A DNA stretch of 45,180 bases from Nioella ostreopsis (GTDB taxonomy: Bacteria; Pseudomonadota; Alphaproteobacteria; Rhodobacterales; Rhodobacteraceae). Position 1 is the first letter of the stretch. Each line of letters starts with the position of its first letter. The notes beneath the pieces were generated by a model. That model saw only the letters and a list, made by a program, of their open reading frames with translations, did no database searches and was not told where the DNA came from. Positions 1 to 7,707 of this stretch are shown here, piece by piece. A program made the position numbers and the translations under genes. The stretch lies in assembly GCF_004000255.1 (NCBI RefSeq), contig NZ_RCIQ01000027.1, positions 1 through 45,180 on the forward strand, written 5' to 3'.

Positions 1-26
1 AGGGCATCACCACAAGGAGGCCAGAT

Positions 27-932
27 ATGGCTAAAGAGCGTTTTGACATCAAGCAGCACGTCACCGACACGATCATTGCGCAGATCGAGGCGGGCACCCC
101 GCCGTGGCGCAAGCCGTGGACGGGCGACATGAGCGGCGCGAGCTTTCCCTTGCGGCACAATGGCGATTCCTATCAAGGCATCAACATTCTGATGCTTTGG
201 GCGACGGCGCATGTTCGCGGCTACAATTCCGCGCGCTGGATGACCTTCAAACAGGCCCTTGAGCTTGGCGGTTGCGTGAAGAAGGGCGAGAAGGCGACGA
301 AATCTGTTTTCTATGGCTCGATTGAACGCGAGGACGAGAACGCGGCAGTGGGCGAGGACGGCAAGCGCCGCATCCGGTTTGCCAAGACCAACAATGTTTT
401 CAATGCCGACCAGATCGAGGGCTTGCCGGAAGCCTATTACATCCGCCCGGAACCGCCCCGCGATCTTGGCACCGAGGCCGACGCCGAACTTGACGCTTTC
501 TTTGCCCGCAGCGGGGCGGAAATCATCACCACGGAGGAACCGCGCGCCTATTTCCATCCGACGAAAGACCACATCCATATGCCTCCGATTGCGACGTTTT
601 ACAGCGCCGCCGGATACTATGGGACACTTGCCCACGAACTGACCCATTGGGCTTGCGGTGAAAAGCGCCTTGCCACTCAGAAGGCCCGTGCGAACCGGAA
701 GGAATACGCCTTTGACGAGCTGGTCGCGGAGATCGGCGCATGTTTCCTTGCCGTTCAGCTTGGCGTCGAGCCGCAGTTTGACCAGAGCGCGGCCTATGTC
801 GAAGGATGGCTTGAGGCCCTGAAATCCGACAAGGAAATGATTTTCAAGGCTGCTGCCGAGGCACAGAAGGCCGTGGACTACATCAACGAAAAGGCCCGCG
901 TATCCGAGGGTGAAAAGCAGGTGGCCGCATGA
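27..932 (+). CDS. ardC: ArdC-family antirestriction protein
   Basis: 301 aa. The N-terminal half (about residues 5-140) looks like the ArdC single-stranded-DNA-binding domain (PPWRKPW and GYNSARWMTFKQA segments). The C-terminal half is a zinc-metalloprotease-like domain with HELTH at residues 203-207 and a later conserved FDELVAEIGA helix that supplies the third ligand in this family. ArdC proteins coat incoming single-stranded plasmid DNA and shield it from host restriction during conjugation. A strong AGGAGG ribosome site lies just before the ATG. The stop overlaps the next start (ATGA), so the two genes are translationally coupled. The 5' leader recurs before the DUF3768 gene at 37923. Confidence 0.92.
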   Translation: MAKERFDIKQHVTDTIIAQIEAGTPPWRKPWTGDMSGASFPLRHNGDSYQGINILMLWATAHVRGYNSARWMTFKQALELGGCVKKGEKATKSVFYGSIEREDENAAVGEDGKRRIRFAKTNNVFNADQIEGLPEAYYIRPEPPRDLGTEADAELDAFFARSGAEIITTEEPRAYFHPTKDHIHMPPIATFYSAAGYYGTLAHELTHWACGEKRLATQKARANRKEYAFDELVAEIGACFLAVQLGVEPQFDQSAAYVEGWLEALKSDKEMIFKAAAEAQKAVDYINEKARVSEGEKQVAA

Positions 933-1108
933 GCGGCCCCCACACCCTGCCCCGCCTGTCCTGCCGCAAATGCGGCAGGATAAACCCGCCGGTCTATTTC
1001 GCGCCGGTGGCGATCGAGGGCGAGGGCTCTTGCATCTGCTACGCTTGCGCCGAGGCGCGGCAATGGCTGGACCAAGACGGCAATCTGCGCCCCGGCGTCG
1101 AGCTTTGA
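929..1108 (+). CDS. small zinc-ribbon-like protein
   Basis: 59 aa, coupled to ardC by a 4-base ATGA overlap. It has two CxxC pairs, CRKC near residue 12 and CYAC near residue 38, which is the spacing of a small zinc ribbon. It contains no other recognisable domain. The coupling to ardC suggests expression in the same early-transfer window. The function is unknown; DNA or RNA binding is only an inference from the cysteine pairs. Confidence 0.6.
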   Translation: MSGPHTLPRLSCRKCGRINPPVYFAPVAIEGEGSCICYACAEARQWLDQDGNLRPGVEL

Positions 1109-1164
1109 ACCTGTCAGCCCCTGCCCCCGGCGGGGGTTTCCTTTGCCCTGGTGCTATGTTTGAC

Positions 1165-1200
1165 GGGGCCGGGGCCACGCTTGCGCGCGGCCCCGGCCCC
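1165..1200. terminator. GC-rich hairpin after ardC pair
   Basis: Perfect 12-base inverted repeat (GGGGCCGGGGCC at 1165-1176, complement at 1189-1200) around a 12-base loop. It lies between the ardC pair and a convergent gene that ends at 1242. There is no T-tract, so it may be a transcript-stabilising hairpin or a Rho-type end rather than an intrinsic terminator. Confidence 0.45.
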
Positions 1201-1241
1201 GCCCGGCGCTTCGCGCCGAGCCTGCTTTCGCAGGCGCAAGG

Positions 1242-1661
1242 TCAGAGGCAGGTGAAGGGCATGGGATCGCCAAGCTCAACCTCGGTCGAGCTGTCGCCAA
1301 TCATAACCGTGACTGTCTGATGCGCGCGGAATCCGGCGATCAGAGTTTCCCATTCCACGGGGTTGGCCGTCGCTTTTCCGTAGCGCCCATGCACCATTGC
1401 CGCGCCGATCCTGTTGCCATCGGGAAAGCTGAAGCCCACCTCGGCCGACAGGTCGGGGTTGTTGCCGGCTTCGATCAGGACGGCGCTTTCCGAGGTCCCG
1501 TAAACCGTGTTCGGATCACAAACCAGCGAGACCACCATGCCCGCATTCTCCGTGCGGTAGAGATCGACCCCGCGTTCATGCTCATGTTCCCAGGCACTTG
1601 CCACAGCGGGCGATGCCGTCAGAATAATTGTGCTGCAAATCAATGCTTTATGAAACTGCAT
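1242..1661 (-). CDS. exported hypothetical protein
   Basis: 139 aa. Residues 1-23 form a typical Sec signal peptide (MQFHKALICSTIILTASPAVASA). A GGAGG ribosome site sits seven bases before the ATG. The mature part holds two cysteines (SLVCDP and a C-terminal FTCL) that could form a disulfide, and is predicted to be beta-rich. I do not recognise the family. It lies convergent to the ardC pair and upstream of no obvious operon partner. The likely location is the periplasm. Confidence 0.65.
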   Translation of the reverse strand: MQFHKALICSTIILTASPAVASAWEHEHERGVDLYRTENAGMVVSLVCDPNTVYGTSESAVLIEAGNNPDLSAEVGFSFPDGNRIGAAMVHGRYGKATANPVEWETLIAGFRAHQTVTVMIGDSSTEVELGDPMPFTCL

Positions 1662-1714
1662 AGGCTGCCTCCTTTTGGGAGCCAGCCTAGCATTTTGAGA
1701 ACAAAAAGGGAAGA

Positions 1715-1948
1715 TTATTCAAAGGTTTCGGCGGTTTCCGACCATTTGTCTTGCCACACGTCGAAAGAGGCAACCACGCGCCCCTCGGGGTTCTTCAAGG
1801 TAATTTCCCCGCGCGTCTTCGGATCGCGCATGTAAGCCGCGCCAAACTCGCGCAGGGTCTTCGAGCTGGTCGAGTAGACCGTGCCAAGGCTTCGCCCGTC
1901 TTCCTCGGCCGACAGCGAAAACATTGGTGTCTTACTCATAGATGACAT
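1715..1948 (-). CDS. small hypothetical protein
   Basis: 77 aa, starting at the ATG of MSSMSKTP. This start overlaps the end of the 50-aa gene upstream, which suggests translational coupling. The second ATG (1939) is an alternative. The sequence is hydrophilic, with a predicted beta-strand GRVVASFDVWQDKW near the C-terminus, and has no signal peptide or membrane segment. It was not recognised. Confidence 0.5.
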   Translation of the reverse strand: MSSMSKTPMFSLSAEEDGRSLGTVYSTSSKTLREFGAAYMRDPKTRGEITLKNPEGRVVASFDVWQDKWSETAETFE

Positions 1949-2084
1949 TTTCCCTACGCCCGTCCTTCCAGCGCGGAAGTATCTCGCCGGTGTTCCACTC
2001 GTAGAGCCATCCGACGATTTCGCGCGTCCTGGCATCGAGGATGCGCTTGATTGCTTTCGCTTCCAGTCTTTTTTGCCTCGGCAT
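1932..2084 (-). CDS. very small basic protein, overlapping
   Basis: 50 aa, starting MPRQKRLEAKAIK with a GGAG element about nine bases upstream of the ATG. Its last 17 bases overlap the start of the next gene in another frame, a layout typical of coupled small genes. The N-terminus is strongly basic and the middle carries a WLYEWNTGEILPRW segment. No function is recognised. The composition and the start signal favour a real gene. Confidence 0.5.
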   Translation of the reverse strand: MPRQKRLEAKAIKRILDARTREIVGWLYEWNTGEILPRWKDGRRENVIYE

Positions 2085-2319
2085 GGTTTTCACTCCGTTT
2101 TTTTGATCCACGGAGCGCCCCGTTCCCGCGCCTTCTTCATCATTGAAGGGAGGGTAAGCGCTCGCTTACCCCTGCCGAGCGGCGAGCGTGAGAGGATGGG
2201 GGTGAAGCAAAATCGACAGGGGTGGTGCGGCCCGCAGGCGCAGCCGAGGACACGGCCCTGTCTATTTTGCTTCAGGGGGAAGGAAGCCGAAACTCCTTCC
2301 CCCTTCTACGCAATAACGT
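2085..2319. repeat. non-coding interval with two large inverted repeats
   Basis: No convincing gene. It holds a 9-base inverted repeat (GGGTAAGCG / CGCTTACCC, 2152-2171). It also holds a 19-base imperfect inverted repeat with one mismatch (2203-2221 against 2256-2274) around a 34-base GC-rich spacer. The size suggests a protein-binding or RNA-structure element rather than a terminator. Confidence 0.5.
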
Positions 2320-2337
2320 GACGCGGCTTGCCGCGTC
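2320..2337 (-). terminator. hairpin at end of parA operon
   Basis: Perfect palindromic stem GACGCGGC / GCCGCGTC with a 2-base centre, placed immediately downstream of the minus-strand partner gene that ends at 2340. The T-tract after it is weak. It probably ends the parA operon transcript. Confidence 0.45.
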
Positions 2338-2339
2338 TT

Positions 2340-2975
2340 CTAATCTTTCTTCTGTCGAAGCTCTTCGATGACTTCATCAAGGCAGGTCCAGAACACTGGT
2401 TCGAACTGGCCCCGCACCATCGCGCTATCGGATTGGAGACGAAGCGGATCATGCTTTTCGCGCAGATCGTCCAGGATGTTCGCGGGGAGCCGCTTCGTTG
2501 TGTGGTAGCCTTCACGCATCGGGAGGCGATCTGCCTCGGGCTTTTCGATGTATTTGGCCTTCAGCTCGAACCTGGCCGTTGCTCGGCGTCCGGCAAGCAC
2601 GATCACATCGCGGGCCGCGATCCCCTGCCCTTCCAGAGCATCGAGTTTCTTGCCCTGATCGACCTTCACAGCAGCGTCGAGGCGCGTTTCCCGTTTTTCT
2701 GCGGCGGGCTTTGGTGCCTTTGGGGCCTGCGGTTGTCGCTCTTTCTCCACGCGCGGGCGAGCGGGCTTGTCAGCTTTAGGCTTGCTGGCAGAGGGCGTGT
2801 CGGTTTCAGGATCGGGCTTCGGAGGAGTTGGCGTTTGTTTAGCCGCCGGTTCCGCCGGAGCGGAGGGTTTCGGGATTTCCGCTGCGAAGGTTCCGGTGCT
2901 TTCGCGAGTGGTTCCGAAATTGGTGGTGTATTCAGGGTTGAAGCCCTTGATGTTCGGGCGTTGCTTTCGGGCCAT
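2340..2975 (-). CDS. ParA-partner protein (VirC2-like or ParB-like)
   Basis: 211 aa, immediately downstream of the ParA/VirC1-like ATPase with a 1-base overlap. The first ~95 residues are low-complexity and rich in Pro, Ala and Lys, so probably disordered. The C-terminal ~115 residues look folded and charged and probably bind DNA. Length, order and architecture fit two alternatives. One is a VirC2-type protein that assists VirC1 at an overdrive next to oriT. The other is the centromere-binding partner of a ParA. I cannot tell them apart without a profile search. The repeat array beyond parA (3701-3938) is the obvious candidate target. Confidence 0.5.
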   Translation of the reverse strand: MARKQRPNIKGFNPEYTTNFGTTRESTGTFAAEIPKPSAPAEPAAKQTPTPPKPDPETDTPSASKPKADKPARPRVEKERQPQAPKAPKPAAEKRETRLDAAVKVDQGKKLDALEGQGIAARDVIVLAGRRATARFELKAKYIEKPEADRLPMREGYHTTKRLPANILDDLREKHDPLRLQSDSAMVRGQFEPVFWTCLDEVIEELRQKKD

Positions 2976-3688
2976 TATGCGATCCCTCCAATGTCCTGAA
3001 GGATCGCCAGTGCTTCGTCCAGAGCCTCTTCATAGTGCTTTGCGTGGGTGCGGAGCAGAGGGTTCGGATCGTTGCGCCGTGCCTCAGCGAGATAGTGGAG
3101 AAATCCGAGGCTGGCGGCGTCTTTATGCTGTTTGCGCTCCATGAAGTAGTTCTGGACGACGGGGAAGGATTGAACCGCTTCCAGCTCAAGTTGCTGTTCG
3201 GTTTTACTCATCCGTGCGGGAACGCTGGAAAGAACGACATGGAAGGTCGGCAGGTTTTCGGGATCTTCGGTCCTTCCCCGGAGGTCAACATACCATTTGT
3301 GGGTGTCTTGCGTGATTTCCATATCGTCGTTGGACAGCATCATGGGCACCACAAGAATGTCGCTGAAGGCCGCGAGATCGTCGGCCCAAGCACCAGCGGC
3401 CCCGAGCGTGTCAACGAAGATGAAATCCGTTGACCCTTCTTCCCAGGCAGCATCCACCCGCGCCTCGAATGCTTCGGGTGACTTCAGCTCTTCGATGGTG
3501 AAATTCGGATCTTCGATCTTCAGCTTCTCAGCCCATCGAAACAAGGCTTGTTGCGGGTCAGCATCTAGGACAAGGCATTTCTTGCCTGTGTTCATAGCTG
3601 CACTCGCCAGGGCACGGGTCAGCATCGTCTTTCCGGCGCCGCCTTTGCGTGTCATGACCGTGATGACTTTCATGTTTTCGTTCGGCAT
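2975..3688 (-). CDS. ParA/VirC1-family ATPase
   Basis: 237 aa. It has a deviant Walker A motif near the N-terminus (TRKGGAGKTML), a DADPQ switch segment around residue 43 and a FIFVDTLGAAG Walker B-like strand. These are hallmarks of ParA/MinD-type ATPases. The length matches short ParA proteins and VirC1. It may start at the second Met (MKVITV, 3673). It is first in a two-gene minus-strand operon and faces the seven-base repeat array in its own upstream region. Possible roles are plasmid segregation or VirC1-like recruitment of the relaxosome to the secretion channel. The position next to the mobilisation genes favours the latter, and the fold is compatible with both. Confidence 0.85.
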   Translation of the reverse strand: MPNENMKVITVMTRKGGAGKTMLTRALASAAMNTGKKCLVLDADPQQALFRWAEKLKIEDPNFTIEELKSPEAFEARVDAAWEEGSTDFIFVDTLGAAGAWADDLAAFSDILVVPMMLSNDDMEITQDTHKWYVDLRGRTEDPENLPTFHVVLSSVPARMSKTEQQLELEAVQSFPVVQNYFMERKQHKDAASLGFLHYLAEARRNDPNPLLRTHAKHYEEALDEALAILQDIGGIA

Positions 3689-3700
3689 TGCTCGGCCTCA

Positions 3701-3938
3701 TGTTCAGTGTTGCTTGTCCGGTGTTCCGGGCTGATTGTCGCTTGTCGCTTGTCGCGTTTCAACTGTCGCCTGTTACTTGTCCCTTGTTGCGTGTTGCGGG
3801 TCAAGTGTTAATTATCCAGTGTCCAGTGGCCAGTGTCCAGTGTCCAGTGCCGCTTGTTGCCTGTGGTATGTTCCGTGTTGCGTGTTGTTTGTCGCGTGGC
3901 AACTGTTCATTGTTACGTGTTACGTGTTGCGTGTTGCG
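3701..3938. repeat. array of 34 phased degenerate heptads
   Basis: 238 bases that divide exactly into 34 seven-base units. Nearly all begin TGT or a close variant (TGTTGCG, TGTCCAG, TGTCGCT, TGTTACG), with no slippage of phase from 3701 to 3938. Apparent reading frames through it are only the translated repeat. It lies between the start of parA and the hairpin cluster before the relaxosome gene. The arrangement resembles heptad operators and centromeres bound by ribbon-helix-helix proteins, or the TGTTTGTT-rich overdrive of Ti plasmids. Both comparisons are inference. Confidence 0.85.
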
Positions 3939-4313
3939 TGCGGGGCGGAGCGTTAAGGAGGCGAAAGGGCCGGCGTGCTGCCTCTCTTCTTCATCGCAAT
4001 CAGACCTTTCGCTGGGACTGTCTGCTTCGGTCGGGGACGGCATGGCGCACAGGAGCGCCGCAGCGGCTCGCTGAGGGTGCTTCCGAGGCTTCTGAGGGGG
4101 AGGGGTGCGGAGAGGCGCTTCTAGCGCCTCACGGGGCATTTTTAGAGGGGTGGGCCGGAGCGGCCCAGATCGAACCAGGGTTCGATCACGGCACGGGCTA
4201 GCCGTGCCTAATGCGGAATACAGCCGAACTTAACGGCTTCGACACTCGACACAATCCCCGGATTGCGTCGAAGCCTATTCGTCTGTATGAAGGTGGCAGG
4301 AAATAAGGAGTGT
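3939..4313. other. probable oriT / relaxosome-gene leader
   Basis: A gene-free interval directly upstream of the relaxosome gene and relaxase. It contains three close hairpins: GAGGCGCT / AGCGCCTC (4112-4130), GATCGAAC / GTTCGATC with loop CAGG (4168-4187), and GGCACGG / CCGTGCC (4190-4208). Transfer origins usually lie next to the relaxase operon and carry inverted repeats of this sort. The nick site cannot be read from sequence alone. Confidence 0.5.
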
Positions 4314-4898
4314 ATGTTCAGTATGTCGTCGCGCCGCCGTCTAACCCGTGAAGAACGGCTCGTCATCGTCCGCGAGAGCGGAAAAGGCGTTTCCGCAAAG
4401 GCACTTGCGGCGCGCTTCAAGGTGACGGAACGGGCGATCTACTACACGGTTCGGACTGAAAAAGAGCGCCGCCGCGAAAGCAGCATCAGGACGCGCCAGG
4501 TCAGCGTAACCGTTACCGAAGAAGAGCTTCGCGCGTTCGATGCCGTCTTGAGCAAGAACGGGATCAACAGCAGATCGGATGGTTTGCGCCGCCTGATCCA
4601 GTGTGCGAATGGCGTTTTCATCCCCGATGAACACCTGTCTTCTGAGCTGAGCAGCTTCCGTGCAGCCCTGAATCGTGTGGGTAACAACGTCTCCCAGATC
4701 GCCAAGCGCATGAACGAGGCGAACAAGAAGGGCCTTCGACCGCCCTTCGGGCCGGGCAGTCTATCGCAGATGCGGAGCCTCGCCGGGTTCGTTCTGGACT
4801 TTGCCGATCAGGTTCATTCGCTAGCAGAGCGCCGCCGCAGTCACCTGACATTGACGGTCAATGCCGCCTTGAAGGAGCTGGCAGATGGCGAAGAATAA
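4314..4898 (+). CDS. MobC/VirD1-like relaxosome accessory protein
   Basis: 194 aa from the ATG preceded by AAGGAG at 4305-4310; longer upstream starts lack this signal. The N-terminus is a helix-turn-helix-like segment (LTREERLVIVRE..KALAARFKVTERAIYYTV). A ribbon-helix-helix-like stretch follows (RQVSVTVTEEELRAFDAVL). Then comes the MobC signature NNVSQIAKRMNEANKKG. Such proteins bind oriT and help the relaxase melt and nick it. The stop overlaps the relaxase start by 14 bases. The double DNA-binding architecture also suits autoregulation from the hairpin region upstream. Confidence 0.75.
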   Translation: MFSMSSRRRLTREERLVIVRESGKGVSAKALAARFKVTERAIYYTVRTEKERRRESSIRTRQVSVTVTEEELRAFDAVLSKNGINSRSDGLRRLIQCANGVFIPDEHLSSELSSFRAALNRVGNNVSQIAKRMNEANKKGLRPPFGPGSLSQMRSLAGFVLDFADQVHSLAERRRSHLTLTVNAALKELADGEE

Positions 4899-7707
4899 TG
4901 CGGTTGCCGCCGTCACTGGTGAGCTTTTCCAAGATGGGTGGAGCAAGGTTCGAGGCTCTATGCAGGGCCTGGGTCAGAAGCGGCAGCAGATGGCCCGTGC
5001 CGGGGCGGGGCATCGAGCGGCCGTTTTCAAGGCAATCCGGTCAGGCGGAACACACACGCGGGGTCAGCTCGTCAATCAGCTTGAGTATCTGACCACCAAG
5101 AGTTCGCATATCGTGGACAGCCGTGGCGTTCTCGATGGGAAGCGCCAGTTGAGCGCCGACGAGATCAAGAGCGTGGCAGATCGTTTCACCGAGCGTTGGG
5201 ACAAGGGTTTCAACCCGAAGATGGGGCACACGACCCATCTGCTTATGTCGTTCCCCGTTGGCACGCGCGGGGCTGATGTTCGAGACATTGCCAGCGACGT
5301 TTGCGAGCGGTTCTTCGCCACGGAAGATCGCAATTTCGACTACCTGATCGCGGTGCATGAGGATCGGGCTCATCCTCATGCCCATGTCGTCCTGAACCGG
5401 CGGTCCCAGGAGGGCGAGTTCTTCTATCTGGGGCGGGATCACCATTTCAACTACGACGACTTCCGCACGGCGATGGTCGAAGAGGCTGAAAAATATGGTG
5501 TTTGTCTCGAAGCAACGCGCCGTTTGGATCGGGGTGTGGTAACATATCAGCCGCGCACCAAGGAGGTTTACGCGGCCAAGGAAGAGGGCAGGGAGCCGGT
5601 TGGACGTGTCCGCGTCGGGCGCGATCTGGACCGCGCGCTGGCGGAGATCGCCAGCAATACGAAGGTTTACCGTTCACTGGCCGCCGAGGCGTCGGCCGAG
5701 AACCGTGAGGATATTGCAAACGCCTTGTTTCGTGCCGGTGAGATGATGGCACGGGGCGGGCATCTTGAACAGAATGGAGAAGTTTACATGGCCGAGGAAC
5801 AGTCCTTTGATGATCTGAGAAGCAGCTTTGCCGCACGGATGGAGCGCGTTGAGGCGATGGTTGCCAGCACGCCCGAGGTGCAGCGACCCCAAGCGCAGGC
5901 GCGTCTCAATGAAATCTATCGGGGGGTTGCCCACATGCAGCCTCTTGGCACCCGTTCGCAAACGCTACTTGATGCGCCTTCGGCCGATGGGGTCTATTCC
6001 GAGACCAATGTGAACCGCGATGCCGTCGAGCGGCTGCGCGAGCCTGAGACGAGGGCGCAGATCGAAACGGCCTTGCGTGGCACAGGCATTTCGTCCGAGA
6101 CGATCATCGCACGGATCGAAACCACAGCGAATAACGCTGCGCTGGAACGCCAATGGCTTTCCGATGATTTGAGCCGCATCGCGGAGACTGATGGGCTCAA
6201 TCTCGAACGGCGCGAAGATCTTCAACAAGCGGTGGACAAGCTGGACCAGGTGCATGTCCAGCTAGGGACCGCGCTCGAACGGGCCGAGGTTCTGCGCGAC
6301 GATGGGGTGTTCGAGGACGATCCGGATTATCAAGACTTCCTGCGCGATCAGGCGAACGATGAAGTCTATCGGGAACGTGTCAGCGATGAGCTGCGGACCG
6401 AGGACGCCTTAATTCGAGCTGAGAATGATGGCATTTCCGCACGAGAGGCTGAGGCCGTGGCCGAGGTCGAGAAGGGGGTTCGTGACAATTTCGATGGGCC
6501 AAACAATGACTATGCCACATTCGAGCCTTTGGTGATCGAGCGGGATCGTGCGGCGCAGGGGCGCACGAATGTCAGCACCAACGCGGAGCTGGGCATGGCG
6601 TTCACGGCTCTGGCGAAAGAGCGCGCGGCAGGAGGTATGTCGGTTGAAGATCAGCGCCGGGCCGATGCTTTGTTGCGCGACACCGCTGACAGATATGGTG
6701 AGCAGATGCGCGACGGGTTGGTGCGCGAGGATACCCGCGAGTTCCGTTCGCATGAGCATGAGGATTTTGCGGGCTACAGTGCTGAAGTAGAGCGGTTCGA
6801 GCAGGATCGCTTGCGCGAGTTCGATGATGCGATGCGCCCCTACGAAGTCGAGACCGACAACGAGGGCGGGGTTTCCCATCAGGCCCATATCGAGCAGGCC
6901 AGCCTTGATCGCATGAGCAGCCGCATCCGCGACGAGCTTATGTCAGCCGATCAATCGGAGGACTTCGATACGCGCTATGATCGTGTGCAGGCTATGTCCG
7001 AGGACGGCCGGATCGAGGCAATGGCGCGGGAGCGGATTGCAAGCGAGCAGGCCGATTATCTCCGAGACAAGCCGGAAATCGTAGCGTCCCCGGACCTGAT
7101 CTATCGTGACCAGCCCTATCAGGAAACGATTGTCGATCACGACCTATACGACCGGATCGAGACGGAGGCCCGCGCCGCCGGAGCTGACGAATCCACCGAT
7201 GTGAAGGCGACTGTCGCAGATGACTTCAAGGCCCGGTATCCGGACATGCCCGATCACCTTGCACGGGGTCTGGGTCAGACCTACGCCACGGCAATGAGCA
7301 TTCGGGACAGTGAGCGGGTTTCCGAGGTGGCGGCGCAACGTGAACTGACCAGCGCCGGCCGCAGTCCTGAGATCGAGCGTGTCATTGCTCACGAACGTGA
7401 CGACAAGATCAACCCGACCTTCGCAGACGAGGCCAGTGGCCGCGCCTATCGCGAGGAAATCGAACGCGAGCTGGATGACGAGCGGATCGAGGCATTGCGC
7501 GAAGGCGATGCAGATGCCTTGGAGAACGTCATTGATGACCGTCTGGAACGGCTCTACGCCGCGAAAGCCTATCTGCAATCGGATGAAGCGACGGCCAACA
7601 GCGAGGCCACCCGCGAGGTCATTTCCGAGATTGCCGATGAAGAATACGATGCGCAGCGCCTGAAGCATGTTCAGAGCCACAGCGAAAAGGGGCAGACGCA
7701 TGGATAA
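4885..7707 (+). CDS. conjugative relaxase (VirD2/MobA-like)
   Basis: 940 aa. The N-terminal ~220 residues form the nicking domain. A probable catalytic tyrosine lies in QLEYLTTKSSHIVD (Tyr68). The metal-binding motif is HEDRAHPHAHVVLNR, with His158, His163, His165 and His167. It makes the single-strand cut at oriT, stays bound to the 5' end and is carried into the recipient. The remaining ~700 residues are acidic, Arg/Glu-rich and predicted to be long helices or coiled coil, with no helicase or primase motifs that I recognise. That tail is long for a VirD2-type relaxase and probably carries the secretion signal. It overlaps both the relaxosome gene and virD4. Confidence 0.9.
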   Translation: MAKNNAVAAVTGELFQDGWSKVRGSMQGLGQKRQQMARAGAGHRAAVFKAIRSGGTHTRGQLVNQLEYLTTKSSHIVDSRGVLDGKRQLSADEIKSVADRFTERWDKGFNPKMGHTTHLLMSFPVGTRGADVRDIASDVCERFFATEDRNFDYLIAVHEDRAHPHAHVVLNRRSQEGEFFYLGRDHHFNYDDFRTAMVEEAEKYGVCLEATRRLDRGVVTYQPRTKEVYAAKEEGREPVGRVRVGRDLDRALAEIASNTKVYRSLAAEASAENREDIANALFRAGEMMARGGHLEQNGEVYMAEEQSFDDLRSSFAARMERVEAMVASTPEVQRPQAQARLNEIYRGVAHMQPLGTRSQTLLDAPSADGVYSETNVNRDAVERLREPETRAQIETALRGTGISSETIIARIETTANNAALERQWLSDDLSRIAETDGLNLERREDLQQAVDKLDQVHVQLGTALERAEVLRDDGVFEDDPDYQDFLRDQANDEVYRERVSDELRTEDALIRAENDGISAREAEAVAEVEKGVRDNFDGPNNDYATFEPLVIERDRAAQGRTNVSTNAELGMAFTALAKERAAGGMSVEDQRRADALLRDTADRYGEQMRDGLVREDTREFRSHEHEDFAGYSAEVERFEQDRLREFDDAMRPYEVETDNEGGVSHQAHIEQASLDRMSSRIRDELMSADQSEDFDTRYDRVQAMSEDGRIEAMARERIASEQADYLRDKPEIVASPDLIYRDQPYQETIVDHDLYDRIETEARAAGADESTDVKATVADDFKARYPDMPDHLARGLGQTYATAMSIRDSERVSEVAAQRELTSAGRSPEIERVIAHERDDKINPTFADEASGRAYREEIERELDDERIEALREGDADALENVIDDRLERLYAAKAYLQSDEATANSEATREVISEIADEEYDAQRLKHVQSHSEKGQTHG

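Noticed and set aside
3688-4201. Several Cys/Val/Leu-rich reading frames on both strands across 3688-4201
   Set aside because: They are the heptad array read as protein: all frames stay open because seven-base units repeat every 21 bases. No start signals or domains.
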